From the IMG/VR virus record IMGVR_UViG_3300044522_000254, positions 1 to 20,998 of that record: a stretch of 20,998 nt of DNA; one strand, given 5' to 3'. The notes beneath the pieces were generated by a model. The model did not search any database. It had not been told where the DNA came from and was given only the letters and a program-made list of their open reading frames with translations. The translations under genes were made by a program, and so were the position numbers. Source of the stretch: a virus. Shown here in pieces: positions 7,655 through 15,842 of this stretch (the stretch's first letter is position 1; each line of letters begins with the position of its first letter).

Positions 7655-10600
7655 TTATACGCTTATACCAATTGCTTGAGAACGATTACTATTTGACCTT
7701 GTTATACTGTTACCATTTCTAACATACGATTGAAATCCGTTCTTGTCAAAGATAGTGTTTTGTGTTTTAATATTACCAAAATGTTTGCCTAAAATTTCAT
7801 CCATTTCATCAGGAGTCATTCCTTGATATTGTGGAGATGCCATTGATATATTATTACTTTGTAACATTTCAAATAATTGTTGTTCGTGATTTAATACTTT
7901 AGTTCCTTTAGGAGCATCCATAAGCACGTTTCTACCTTGAGGTCTAATTACTTTGCCACTTGGTAATATAACCTTCTCTTGGTAATTGCTTCCTGCTCCA
8001 TCATTCACAAGCATCAAACCTCCTGAGTGATTATCTGTACCTTCAGCATAAGCAGGTGGTTTTTGAGAAGCAACCATCCCTATTTGAGCAGCTCCTAAAC
8101 CAGCAATAATAAAAGCTAATGTAGTGGCACTAACACCAAAATCATATTTAGGAACTTGTGCATAAGTACTTACAATAGCCTGAGCAGTATCAATAGCTAT
8201 ATTTGCAATAGTTATTTTTTGTTTAGCCTTAAACTCTCTTAATTGAATTTCTTTTTTCTTTTTCTCGTAATCAGCTTCGATTTTTTCTTTAGCAGCAGTA
8301 CTATCTCCAGCATTTTTTATTGCTTCTGTTTTTTGTTTGTCTAAACGAGCATATTCAGCATCAAAACTTGCTTGAGAAGATTCATTAATCGTATTAAACA
8401 TTCCTTGAGCAGCATCTCCAATTACTTGAAAGGCAATAGCTGACTTTTCAGCAAGACTATCTGTACTATCCATCATCTTCATAAATGAAGATTGACCATT
8501 TTCATCAAAATCTAAGAATGTTTTAAGGCTTTGCATTCCTAACGCTTCTAAAGAATTAGTAAGTGCCTTGTCATAACTGTCCTTAAAAAATCCATCAACA
8601 GCTGCTTTAGCTTGTTCAGCTGGAGATATAATTTTAGTTAATTCTAATCTTAATGCCTTAAAGTTTTCCCTTACTGCTTCTTGTTTTATTGGGTCAGCTC
8701 CAGCTTCTCGCATTGCCATTGCTTCTTGAACAGCTATCCTCTTTTCAGCATCTAATAAAAATTCTTGGAACGCAGCTTCCCTATCTTTTAATGTTCGTTT
8801 TTTACCTTTTTCTTTATCTTCATAAATCATTTTATCAGCTAATATTTCAGCATCTAATTTTTTAATAGATAATTCTTGAGATGATTTTAAGTCTTTTTCT
8901 CTTAAATCTTCAATGTATTTTTCTTGTGAGTTTAATAATACTTTCTCTTTATTAATTTCCTCTACGTTTATTTTTTCTAATACAGTTTTATGTGTTTTAT
9001 CGATGTCTTCAATATTTTTATTATATTGCTTTCTATCTATTGTTTTATTTTTTAAAGCTCTATCATTTTCTACTTTGTCATCATCTCTTTTTTTATCCGC
9101 TATTGCTTTTTCTTCTGATGCAACTTCAAATATTTTTAACAATTCAAATTCTGTTAATTTTGTTCTATTCTCTATTTTTTGCTCGGTAGTAAGTTTATCT
9201 AAATCAGCAGATTGTAAATCAATTTTTTGCCCTTCAATCTTTGCTTCTGCTAAATCGTGTACAGATTTTACTTCATCAAACTTCAATACCTTTTTTTCAG
9301 GCTTATCTGTTAATTTATCTAATTTTTCTTGAGCTTTTTGTTCTTCTTTAAATCTTGCAGTTTGATTTGCTTCAACAAGTTTTGATATTTTTTGACCTTG
9401 TATTTTTACAGCACCTTCTCTTGTAATAGCATTTTTTTCAAAGTCTTTTAACTCCTCAGCTGTTGCAGTATATCCTAATTTTCTTAACTCAGCTAACTCT
9501 CTTTTTTTTCTAATTATGTTGTTAGTCATATCTTTTACGTTATTATCCGTAACAGCCTTACTATCTAATTCTACATATTTTTTAGCGTTTTCATATTTTT
9601 CTTTAGCCGCAGCACTTGCTGAAACAAGATTTTTCTGAATATCCTTTTCTTTTTGTAATTCTGATTGTCTTATTTTTTCTTCAGAAGCACCAGCTTGAAT
9701 TAAATTTTGTTTTCTTATTTCTGCTTGGTGTTCTATATTTCTTGTTGTGTTTATAATTGCATTATCAGTTTCTGCTTGAGAACGCTTAAATGCTTCTTGC
9801 CTATCTTTTACATCTCCTAAACCCCTTGCAATGTCAATTAATTTTGAACCATATACTGTAAGTAAAGTAACTCCAAGAGATATTACTGTTTGCCAAGAGA
9901 AAAATCCATTTGCTAATGTTTTTAATATAGATTCAGTTGGCTTACCATCTTTTTGAAGGTCTTTGTTCTTTTGTATAAGCACCCCTAATTCATCCGTTAA
10001 AATAGGGATGTTGTTAGACAATGCCATAAATCCAGTGCTAACACTATTAGCAAATGCTGGAGCTTCACGAGTAAGTTGGTTAATCGAGTTACCTAATCCA
10101 TTCCAAGATGATGAATAGTTACCAACATTACGAGTGTGTTTTCCAATATCAGTATCTACAACTCTTAATTGCTTACCATATTCATTAGCTTTATTTTTAG
10201 CATCTTCATAGGCTTTACCTGTTCTATTTGTAGTAATAGCTAAATCTTGAGCTAATTTTACGGCTTGTTTATGTTGAGCGTCTAATCTTGCATAAGCTCC
10301 AATTTGTTCGTTAGAGGCTGTGGATTCTAATGTTTTTGCTTTATTTAATTCTTTTTGAGCAATTGTTTCTTCGGTTATTCCTTTAACACTAGAAGTTCTC
10401 GCTACTGCTACTTTATTTAATTTGTCGCTTAAATCCGTAAAGTCTTTTATTTGTTGTTCTATTACAGCATTTAGCTTTGCATTTTCAGCAGTAAGTTTAG
10501 TTAAATCAGCAGTACTCTTAACGGTATTTGTATTATTTCCTAGCGCAGCGAATTTAGCAGATAATTCTCCAAATTTCGTATCTACTTTACCAAGTTCAGT

Positions 10601-10663
10601 TAACAATAAAGTTATTCTGTCAAATGCAACCTGTCCAACTACTAAATCTATCTCGTTTGCCAT
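7655..10663 (-). CDS. Tail tape measure protein
   Basis: This 1002-aa protein is predicted to set tail length and to sit inside the tail tube. It is long, helical and rich in Lys, Glu, Ala and Gln. Coiled-coil-like stretches lie at about residues 50-170 and 285-700. The conserved-looking segment RNVGNYSSSWNGLGNSINQ followed by LTREAPAFANSV (about 178-207) resembles the N-terminal motif of Bacteroidota phage tape measures. Hydrophobic helices occur at about 251-278, 818-834 and 844-865, as expected of a protein that contacts the host membrane during DNA entry. The C-terminus has the AYAEGTDNHSGG...LPSGK...PKGTKVLNHEQ pattern (871-927) frequent at the end of siphovirus tape measures. At about 1 kb of coding per 50 nm or so, the tail would be long and non-contractile. 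It follows a leader carrying a hairpin and precedes the tail-tip gene. Confidence 0.9.
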   Translation of the reverse strand: MANEIDLVVGQVAFDRITLLLTELGKVDTKFGELSAKFAALGNNTNTVKSTADLTKLTAENAKLNAVIEQQIKDFTDLSDKLNKVAVARTSSVKGITEETIAQKELNKAKTLESTASNEQIGAYARLDAQHKQAVKLAQDLAITTNRTGKAYEDAKNKANEYGKQLRVVDTDIGKHTRNVGNYSSSWNGLGNSINQLTREAPAFANSVSTGFMALSNNIPILTDELGVLIQKNKDLQKDGKPTESILKTLANGFFSWQTVISLGVTLLTVYGSKLIDIARGLGDVKDRQEAFKRSQAETDNAIINTTRNIEHQAEIRKQNLIQAGASEEKIRQSELQKEKDIQKNLVSASAAAKEKYENAKKYVELDSKAVTDNNVKDMTNNIIRKKRELAELRKLGYTATAEELKDFEKNAITREGAVKIQGQKISKLVEANQTARFKEEQKAQEKLDKLTDKPEKKVLKFDEVKSVHDLAEAKIEGQKIDLQSADLDKLTTEQKIENRTKLTEFELLKIFEVASEEKAIADKKRDDDKVENDRALKNKTIDRKQYNKNIEDIDKTHKTVLEKINVEEINKEKVLLNSQEKYIEDLREKDLKSSQELSIKKLDAEILADKMIYEDKEKGKKRTLKDREAAFQEFLLDAEKRIAVQEAMAMREAGADPIKQEAVRENFKALRLELTKIISPAEQAKAAVDGFFKDSYDKALTNSLEALGMQSLKTFLDFDENGQSSFMKMMDSTDSLAEKSAIAFQVIGDAAQGMFNTINESSQASFDAEYARLDKQKTEAIKNAGDSTAAKEKIEADYEKKKKEIQLREFKAKQKITIANIAIDTAQAIVSTYAQVPKYDFGVSATTLAFIIAGLGAAQIGMVASQKPPAYAEGTDNHSGGLMLVNDGAGSNYQEKVILPSGKVIRPQGRNVLMDAPKGTKVLNHEQQLFEMLQSNNISMASPQYQGMTPDEMDEILGKHFGNIKTQNTIFDKNGFQSYVRNGNSITRSNSNRSQAIGISV

Positions 10664-10678
10664 AGTGTATTAAATTTA

Positions 10679-10706
10679 AAAAGGGACTACCGCTTTCACA
10701 GTAATC
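10679..10706 (-). terminator. Hairpin with T tract in the tape measure leader
   Basis: On the minus strand GGGATTAC can pair with GTAGTCCC (eight pairs, one G-T) around a nine-base loop, followed at once by five T residues. It lies after the stop of the 208-aa gene and 16 bases before the tape measure ATG. It could be an intrinsic terminator or attenuator, or a 5'-leader hairpin stabilising the tape measure transcript. Confidence 0.5.
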
Positions 10707-10715
10707 CCCGAATTG

Positions 10716-10727
10716 CAAAGTTACGAA
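10716..10727 (-). promoter_or_regulatory. Putative Bacteroidota -7 box ahead of the tape measure gene
   Basis: The minus strand reads TTCGTAACTTTG, containing the Bacteroidota -7 consensus TAnnTTTG. The same 12 bases occur upstream of the capsid gene (15787-15798). No convincing TTTG element was found at the expected -33 distance, so this is a candidate only. Confidence 0.4.
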
Positions 10728-10730
10728 CTT

Positions 10731-11357
10731 TTATTTGTTATTTCTCTCTTGTTGAGCGTTTTTTTCCTCTAATAATTTACATAATTCAATCCACTCGCTT
10801 ACAGTTGTCTGTTTAGCATCTATTTTATAAGCTAATCCTAATCCTAAACTTACCAATACCATTTGCTTATTTAAGCTATATGTCTGCTTCTTTTCGTCAG
10901 TTTTTAATTCTGATTCAAGCATTTCAATCTGCGTTTTAATGTTTTGCATCGAGTTAGTAATTAATGCAATTTCTTCTGCATCTCCTTCAACTGTATTTAT
11001 TAAAGGCATATTAAAACCAAACTTATTTATTATTTCAATATACTGTTGCCTTAATTCCATCTGCATATCTCCAAATCCTAACCATAGTCTTTGACACAAC
11101 ATCGCTATTACATTGTAACGTGTGCGTAGATTATCGATTTTAGCCCATTTCTGCAACTTTTTTACAAAAGTCCTATCATCAACTGCTTTGAAATATTCCT
11201 CTTGTAATTTGCTCTCTAATGCAGTCAATTCTTCATTGTCTATTTTAGGTTGTCTACCATTGAAATTTATTATCAACCAATTGTTATCTCTTGTGGTTGT
11301 GTATCTATCCCAATTGTATAGTGGCAATACTTCTATGCTGTCGTAGTATTCAATCAT
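10731..11357 (-). CDS. Protein of unknown function in tail-chaperone position
   Basis: This 208-aa, mostly helical protein is not recognised by sequence. Its start overlaps the stop of the 156-aa gene in an ATGA arrangement, indicating translational coupling, and it is the last gene before the tape measure. In siphoviruses this slot usually holds tail assembly chaperones, which bind the tape measure during tail assembly and are absent from the mature virion. Tryptophan and tyrosine are frequent in the first 115 residues. A charged helical stretch (about 125-165) contains LESELKTDEKK. A short hydrophobic stretch (about 166-178, MVLVSLGLGLAYK) seems too weak for a membrane span. The chaperone role is inferred from position only. 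Confidence 0.6.
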   Translation of the reverse strand: MIEYYDSIEVLPLYNWDRYTTTRDNNWLIINFNGRQPKIDNEELTALESKLQEEYFKAVDDRTFVKKLQKWAKIDNLRTRYNVIAMLCQRLWLGFGDMQMELRQQYIEIINKFGFNMPLINTVEGDAEEIALITNSMQNIKTQIEMLESELKTDEKKQTYSLNKQMVLVSLGLGLAYKIDAKQTTVSEWIELCKLLEEKNAQQERNNK

Positions 11358-11824
11358 ATAAATTGTTTTATAAATTTCATTAATTCAGGATATATTATTT
11401 CGTAGTTTATTTTGTGAGTATCTTCTGCGTTCAAACCATACATATATGGAGTTTTAGTAAGAAATATAGACTTTCCTCCTGTACCTGTTCCTGTGCTATA
11501 TACTTCTAATTTATTTTCTCTTGTTATTCTTACTTGAAAATTAGATAAAAAATCTCCTGTCCATCCAAAATTATACAGTTCTCCAGCAATTTTAGGCAAT
11601 ACCGTTCTTTCTAATAAAGCTCTTTTTGCAGTTGACCCACCATATCTTCCTGTATATCCGTTTGCATAGTTTAATTTAGAATCATTAGTTCCTAAGCCTT
11701 TTTCCATTTGGATAACATTCAAATTTATTATCTCATCTTCTTTCATCATAGCAATATCATCAACATATCCTTTTACAGAAGTTTGCATTGCTTTAGCTCT
11801 ATTCATATATTCTCTTACTGTCAT
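11354..11824 (-). CDS. Protein of unknown function between tail tube and tape measure
   Basis: This 156-aa protein is not assigned to a known family. The N-terminal third is helical (REYMNRAKAMQTSVKGYVDD). The centre is rich in Gly and Tyr (GYTGRYGGSTAKRALLERT). The C-terminal half contains NFGWTGDFLSNFQVRI and ends in a helix. It opens the block that follows the strong terminator at 11879-11908, has a TACCTTTG box only a few bases before its ATG, and is coupled by ATGA overlap to the 208-aa gene. Its position suggests a tail assembly or tail completion factor. The box-to-start distance means its mRNA could be nearly leaderless. Confidence 0.6.
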   Translation of the reverse strand: MTVREYMNRAKAMQTSVKGYVDDIAMMKEDEIINLNVIQMEKGLGTNDSKLNYANGYTGRYGGSTAKRALLERTVLPKIAGELYNFGWTGDFLSNFQVRITRENKLEVYSTGTGTGGKSIFLTKTPYMYGLNAEDTHKINYEIIYPELMKFIKQFI

Positions 11825-11828
11825 AGTA

Positions 11829-11836
11829 CAAAGGTA
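11829..11836 (-). promoter_or_regulatory. Putative -7 box ahead of the 156-aa gene
   Basis: The minus strand reads TACCTTTG, matching TAnnTTTG, four bases before the ATG. It comes after a terminator and a palindrome, where a new promoter would be useful. No clear -33 element is visible. Confidence 0.35.
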
Positions 11837-11853
11837 AATAAAATTTAATTGAG

Positions 11854-11875
11854 TTTAAGAGATTTATCTCTTAAA
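11854..11875. promoter_or_regulatory. Perfect 9-bp inverted repeat with TTTA loop
   Basis: The arms TTTAAGAGA and TCTCTTAAA flank TTTA on the + strand. It sits between the tail tube terminator and the putative promoter of the 156-aa gene. It shares its core (AGA-TTTA-TCT) with the palindrome at 15843-15862. It could be an operator or an RNA hairpin, such as a processing site or mRNA end protector. Confidence 0.5.
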
Positions 11876-11878
11876 GAT

Positions 11879-11908
11879 AAAAAAACCCGCTACAAATATG
11901 CAACGGGT
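11879..11908 (-). terminator. Intrinsic terminator after the tail tube gene
   Basis: On the minus strand ACCCG and CGGGT form a GC-rich stem with an AT-rich loop of 14 bases, followed directly by seven T residues. It starts 25 bases after the tail tube stop codon, a textbook rho-independent layout, and likely closes the capsid-to-tail-tube transcript. Confidence 0.75.
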
Positions 11909-11933
11909 CTAATAAAATAATCTAATCTAAATA

Positions 11934-12956
11934 CTACAATGTAAGACCATCACTAATGCCTTTGTAAAGCAATTTAGTAGAAGATAATTGAACTATATTA
12001 GATGTCAATTGAGCAGGTGTAGGAGCTCCTGTTGAAGTATATGTTGCAGTCACAACTGAATATGTAGCACCAGCGGTAAAAGTAGCAGTAGGAATAGTCA
12101 ATGTATATGCTTTACCAATAGCGTCTGATGTTTGAGCAGTTGGAGCAAAATAAGTAACTGTATAAGGACTTGCTGTTAATACTTTTTTAACCAAGAATGT
12201 ATTTGGAGCTAAAGTAGTGTTTGATGCACTAAATGGTAATCCAGCAACAAATTGAGAACGGTCTGCCAATGTAGTTCCAACAACAACAGTTGCAGCAGCA
12301 GAAGGATTTAAAATCATTCCACTTACATTAAGATACAAATCATTAACACCATCTAAGTCAGACTTAGCATCAAAGTCAAGAGTTTCTCCTGAAATCCATA
12401 CTTGTCTATCCATTTCACCGTTGTCAGCTAATTGAATGTTCATTTTAACCTCAGCAGGGTTGTTTCCTTCTTTACCTTTGTATTGTCCTACGAACAACAT
12501 TTTAGCTTGGAATCCTTTGAAAACTGTACCTGCTTTGTTAGTTGTGAAAATTTTGTTTCCTTCAACATCGTAAAACGCACAGTTGTAAGAATCTTTAGAG
12601 TTGAATTTTCTCAATGCTTTCCAAAGGTTTACACCGTTGTTGTCAAACATTATTTCATACTCGTAAGGAAGCTCTCCAGTTACAGTTTTGTAACCTGAAC
12701 CATCTGCTGTGTTGATTTGTGGTTCAACAGCAGTAATTTTAAAAGATTTAATTCCTTGAAGGATAATTACATCTGAAGTTAATTGAGCAGCTTGAACTGT
12801 TGATAAATTTTGGTCACCCGTTGGATAAACATAACTTCTTGCAGAAAGCTCAATCGTTTCTACTCTATCCCAATCGAAAGCTGTTGCTTCCAATCCAGTT
12901 CCTAATAAGTCTGCTTTAGAGCTTGGAACTACTATTATTTGATTTGCTAATGCCAT
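11934..12956 (-). CDS. Probable major tail tube protein
   Basis: This 340-aa protein is rich in beta-forming residues, Thr, Ala and Val, with no cysteine cluster or signal peptide. Its place (after head-tail connector genes, before the tape measure block) and its own strong terminator fit the tail tube subunit, which polymerises around the tape measure. Residues 1-205 form one region, with ETIELSARSYVYP, EYEIMFDNN, CAFYDVEGN and a WISGETLDFD segment. Residues from about 206 are Thr/Ala/Ser-rich with repeated short beta motifs (for example TFTAGATYSVVTATYT), resembling an added surface domain. The assignment rests mainly on gene order. The start follows an AT-rich leader, and the 53-aa gene overlaps its first codons. 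Confidence 0.65.
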   Translation of the reverse strand: MALANQIIVVPSSKADLLGTGLEATAFDWDRVETIELSARSYVYPTGDQNLSTVQAAQLTSDVIILQGIKSFKITAVEPQINTADGSGYKTVTGELPYEYEIMFDNNGVNLWKALRKFNSKDSYNCAFYDVEGNKIFTTNKAGTVFKGFQAKMLFVGQYKGKEGNNPAEVKMNIQLADNGEMDRQVWISGETLDFDAKSDLDGVNDLYLNVSGMILNPSAAATVVVGTTLADRSQFVAGLPFSASNTTLAPNTFLVKKVLTASPYTVTYFAPTAQTSDAIGKAYTLTIPTATFTAGATYSVVTATYTSTGAPTPAQLTSNIVQLSSTKLLYKGISDGLTL

Positions 12957-13077
12957 TTTTTATAATGTATTTGTTATTAATTAAACGTTTTATTAATTGT
13001 TTTGTATGGAGGATAATTACTTCTCCTTTATTGTAATATTTGTCAAATGTAAATGGTTTAATTACTGTAAACTCCAT
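12916..13077 (-). CDS. Small 53-aa phage protein overlapping the tail tube start
   Basis: The ATG at 13077 follows directly on the TAG of the upstream gene with no gap. The frame runs to a TAA at 12918-12916, 41 bases inside the tail tube gene. The product begins MEFTVIKPFTFDKYYNKGE and continues with HTKQLIKRLINNKYI. This resembles a common class of small phage proteins of the form 'vkvlkpF...kGd.v.l....a..Li..gyi' found near head-tail genes, whose role is unknown. The last 13 residues, encoded in the overlap, look unconstrained. The lack of a gap after the upstream stop and the family-like pattern favour a real gene. Confidence 0.65.
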   Translation of the reverse strand: MEFTVIKPFTFDKYYNKGEVIILHTKQLIKRLINNKYIIKNGISKSNNSSSKL

Positions 13078-13596
13078 CTACTTTAATTTAAAATCACTAA
13101 CTTGAAATGTAACCTTAAAACAATGATTCGGATGCAAATCATTTACTAATTTAAAATCATATCCACTAAATACTGAAGTAATGTCAGTTGTTATCTTTTT
13201 TGTAACTTCTACATATCCAATTGTGGATAAAATATTAATTACATCCATTCTAACTTCTTCGTCAGCTCTATGCTGTATCGATGGCTTACAATCTTTTACA
13301 TTCACTATGAAATATACCTCTATTTCTGCATTATAGGTTGTAAAGCTATTTTGTGTAACATCTTTTTTACAAGTGAAGAAGAATTTGTTTTTGTCAGTAT
13401 GTATTAATGACTCGTACTCTCCTTTTCCTTTGTAATGCTCAAGTGTAGTTTTCTTATCTCTTTTTATCTCATAACATCTTGGATAACCATCTAACTTTAC
13501 ATTCCACAAAGCAGTCAATTTGTCGTACAATTTTTTTTGTACCTTATCAACTACTAAATCTAATCCTACTGGATTTGTTTTTGTATAGTTTGCCAT
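13078..13596 (-). CDS. Putative tail completion/head-tail connector protein
   Basis: This 172-aa protein has alternating helix and beta pattern: an N-terminal helix (about 13-32), beta strands around FFFTCKKD and AEIEVYFIVNV (about 91-130), a helix with RADEEVRMDVINIL, and final strands ending CFKVTFQVSDF. The layout (long initial helix, then sheet, helix and sheet) and position after the capsid genes and before the tube protein resemble tail terminator or tail completion proteins that cap the tail and join it to the head. No diagnostic motif is present, so the call is contextual. It overlaps the upstream 357-aa gene by one base (TAATG), indicating coupled translation. Confidence 0.5.
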   Translation of the reverse strand: MANYTKTNPVGLDLVVDKVQKKLYDKLTALWNVKLDGYPRCYEIKRDKKTTLEHYKGKGEYESLIHTDKNKFFFTCKKDVTQNSFTTYNAEIEVYFIVNVKDCKPSIQHRADEEVRMDVINILSTIGYVEVTKKITTDITSVFSGYDFKLVNDLHPNHCFKVTFQVSDFKLK

Positions 13597-14669
13597 TATC
13601 TTAATGTATAAGCAAAGACTTGATTTTGTTTAACTAAACCTTTTTTTAACTTACCTATTTCTGTTCTTATAGAAGCAATCTCTCCTAATAACTGATTTTC
13701 TAAACCGATTACTTTAACAATGCTTTCGCTACCTGTACCTTTTAATTCAATCATTAATTTCTCGTATAATTGAGCTGATTGAGATTGGTTTGAGTTACTT
13801 CTTAATGATGATACATATAGTTGAATACAACCAATGATACCTTCAATCTGAATCGCTCTTGCGAAAATCATTTTGTTATTTATAATGAAATCAGTATAAT
13901 CTTCATAAACCGATATATCTAAATTCAATCCTGAATCTTCTGACAATCCATCAACATCATCTAAATCGAATAGTGTAGTAGTCAAATGATTTGGCACTTT
14001 TACTCTTTCAACTTTTAAGTACGTTGGGTTTGATAAGACATTGCCTGAGTTCCACTCTCTTTTATATGGGGTTACAGTAAGCGAGTTATTAATATAACCG
14101 ATATAGTACTCTCCTTTGTAAGTGGTGTCTGAATTGTCTATAACCCAGTCAAGCACTACTTCTTGATGGTCAGTTGTAATTGTTATTACCTTAGATTGTA
14201 TCGTTGCCTTCTTTGCAGTATTCCAAAGTAGTAAAGTAAAACTTCCTGTACCTTGAAAATCGAGTAACACACGACTTATTTTAAAAGCCACATTTTTCTG
14301 ACTTGTTACTCTAATATGATACCCGACAAATCCTGTTGGTAATGTTTCTACTTCTATTTTATTAGAAGCGTTTTTGAACAATAATGTTCTATCTATGAAA
14401 TCGTAATCGCTAAATACTTGATTACAAACACTTGCTACCGATGATTTTTTTATATCAGTAAGCAATGAATTGAAACCTGTTGCAGATATATCAACGTAAT
14501 CTTGGTTGTCCTTTATATACTCGATTTTAGCATACGGATTATCCGTTATGTAATAACCTGAAGAACTTGCTTGATTTGTTGAGTCTACAATAGCATAATC
14601 AGGATTGTAAGGCTGTTTAAACCCTACAAGTCCCGATAACGCTGTTTGTATTTTTGTGATGTTTATCAT
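13596..14669 (-). CDS. Virion-associated protein of unknown function next to the capsid gene
   Basis: This 357-aa protein lies three bases after the major capsid stop. Residues about 105-235 are beta-rich (FKISRVLLDFQGTGSFTLLLW, then VITITTDHQEVVLDW and GEYYIGYI), resembling a jelly-roll/carbohydrate-binding-like sandwich. Residues about 236-357 are more helical and contain an Asp/Glu-rich patch (FDLDDVDGLSED) and a Ser/Gln stretch followed by a helix ending in LKKGLVKQ. I do not recognise a named family. The strong beta-sandwich appearance and the neighbours suggest a structural role, perhaps a capsid decoration or a head-tail connector, but this is inference. It is coupled to the next gene by a one-base overlap. 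Confidence 0.6.
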   Translation of the reverse strand: MINITKIQTALSGLVGFKQPYNPDYAIVDSTNQASSSGYYITDNPYAKIEYIKDNQDYVDISATGFNSLLTDIKKSSVASVCNQVFSDYDFIDRTLLFKNASNKIEVETLPTGFVGYHIRVTSQKNVAFKISRVLLDFQGTGSFTLLLWNTAKKATIQSKVITITTDHQEVVLDWVIDNSDTTYKGEYYIGYINNSLTVTPYKREWNSGNVLSNPTYLKVERVKVPNHLTTTLFDLDDVDGLSEDSGLNLDISVYEDYTDFIINNKMIFARAIQIEGIIGCIQLYVSSLRSNSNQSQSAQLYEKLMIELKGTGSESIVKVIGLENQLLGEIASIRTEIGKLKKGLVKQNQVFAYTLR

Positions 14670-14672
14670 CTA

Positions 14673-15704
14673 CTAGATAATTGCAAACGCAATGATAGGA
14701 GTTTCAGTTGATACTGTAAGAGGAGCTTTAGCAAATGACATATCTTGAGATATTTCGTATTGCGTAACAACATCTTGAGTATAACCATTATTTGTACTAT
14801 CATCAGCAGCAGTTACATAAGTATGCAATGCGTAAGATTCACCATCGATAGGGTTGATGATATTAGAGTAGTTACCTACTACCGTATCAACTCCAACTCT
14901 GTTTTGAACAGGAATCCAAGGCAATGTAGATACAGTTCCAACAGGAACAACAATCCAATATCCTTTAGTATGACCAGCTTTTACTGCAACTGCAAGAGCA
15001 TTAAGTTCTACTGAGTGAACAAATGTTACTCCATTGAATTGGAATGACAAGTTAGCAGAGTTAGAAATACCTTGAGCAGCTTGATACTCAAATTTAGCGT
15101 AAGCAACTGAATCACAGAAAATAGTATATCCTTCAGGATATTTGTTAGCCATCATTGCAATCTTAGTGATTTGCATAGCTCTACTTTCATTAGCAGAAGC
15201 AATCTCATAAGCATTTACCGTACCAGCGGTAATAAATGTAGCTTCAGGAGTTGTAGCAACAACAGCACTTCTGTTTGTAAAGATGTAAGAAGTAGCAGCT
15301 GTTTCATATCCTTCCATAAAGTTAGATACTGCATTTGAAATTTCGCTAAACAATTGCTCATCTGCATTATACAAAGAAGCATCAGCTTGTTTCAATGACA
15401 TATTGAATTTATCAGAATACGCAGTCCAAGATGGAGTTAGTACAGCTGAATCTTGTTTTACACCAGTATGGTTGTGAGTTCTACCACCTGTTCCAAGAGA
15501 ACGTTTTGCTCTTGCGATGAAGTTTGTTTCTACCGTTCTATCCTCTCTTGTACGAAGTTCATCGTAGTTAGGGAACATAATTGGAGAATTAGCTTTAAGA
15601 GCTAAATAAGTAGCTGGGTATCTGAATCTTAATTCAGAAGATTGAAATGCTCCAAGCAATCTTGCTTGTGCTTTTACTAAATTTGCGGTTGTTTTATTCG
15701 CCAT
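14673..15704 (-). CDS. Major capsid protein
   Basis: This 343-aa protein is predicted to be the main head subunit. It follows the scaffold-like gene and is preceded by its own leader with a terminator hairpin and a -7 box, fitting a need for high expression. The sequence is rich in Ala, Thr, Asn and Ser with few cysteines. Features compatible with an HK97-type fold are an N-terminal arm with charged residues (about 47-75, DELRTREDRTVETNF), a long helix (about 120-145, EISNAVSNFMEGYETAATSYIF) like the spine helix, and a later beta-rich part (about 225-300, FVHSVELNALAVAVKAG and WIVVPVGTVSTLPW). No protease motif for maturation is seen here or in the scaffold gene. The fold is inferred; the identity rests on order, size and composition. 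Confidence 0.8.
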   Translation of the reverse strand: MANKTTANLVKAQARLLGAFQSSELRFRYPATYLALKANSPIMFPNYDELRTREDRTVETNFIARAKRSLGTGGRTHNHTGVKQDSAVLTPSWTAYSDKFNMSLKQADASLYNADEQLFSEISNAVSNFMEGYETAATSYIFTNRSAVVATTPEATFITAGTVNAYEIASANESRAMQITKIAMMANKYPEGYTIFCDSVAYAKFEYQAAQGISNSANLSFQFNGVTFVHSVELNALAVAVKAGHTKGYWIVVPVGTVSTLPWIPVQNRVGVDTVVGNYSNIINPIDGESYALHTYVTAADDSTNNGYTQDVVTQYEISQDMSFAKAPLTVSTETPIIAFAII

Positions 15705-15786
15705 TTTGTTTAAAATTTAATTGATAATACTCTTTTTTGTTTATGAGCATACCGCCCGAATCCCTCCAACTACCGCCAAAGTGATA

Positions 15787-15798
15787 CAAAGTTACGAA
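15787..15798 (-). promoter_or_regulatory. Putative Bacteroidota -7 box ahead of the capsid gene
   Basis: The minus strand reads TTCGTAACTTTG, containing TAnnTTTG, and is identical to 10716-10727. The leader to the capsid ATG is about 80 bases and contains GGCGGTA twice (near 15777-15771 and 15752-15746). The element upstream at -33 is weak. Confidence 0.45.
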
Positions 15799-15839
15799 AA
15801 ATCCCCTACAAGTTTTAAATTCGTAAGGGATTTTTTTTT
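15797..15839. terminator. Hairpin terminator between the small genes and the capsid gene
   Basis: AAAAATCCC-C-TAC pairs with GTA-A-GGGATTTTT, with one internal mismatch and a 13-base AT-rich loop. The minus strand ends in five T residues and the + strand in nine, so it could act in both directions. It lies about 70 bases past the 47-aa gene stop. It likely ends or attenuates the packaging/scaffold transcript before the capsid promoter. Confidence 0.6.
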
Positions 15840-15842
15840 ATT

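Noticed and set aside
8913-9332. Long + strand open frames opposite the tape measure gene, and similar ones elsewhere
   Set aside because: They mirror the codon pattern of AT-rich, Lys/Glu-rich minus-strand genes, encode Ser/Phe/Leu-rich low-complexity products, and lack gene-like spacing or neighbours.
11340-11400. Programmed -1 frameshift joining the 156-aa and 208-aa genes, as in tail chaperone pairs
   Set aside because: The frames are in the right relation (-1) and the region is open, but there is no codon-aligned slippery heptamer; AAATTTA occurs only out of register. The ATGA overlap explains the arrangement more simply.
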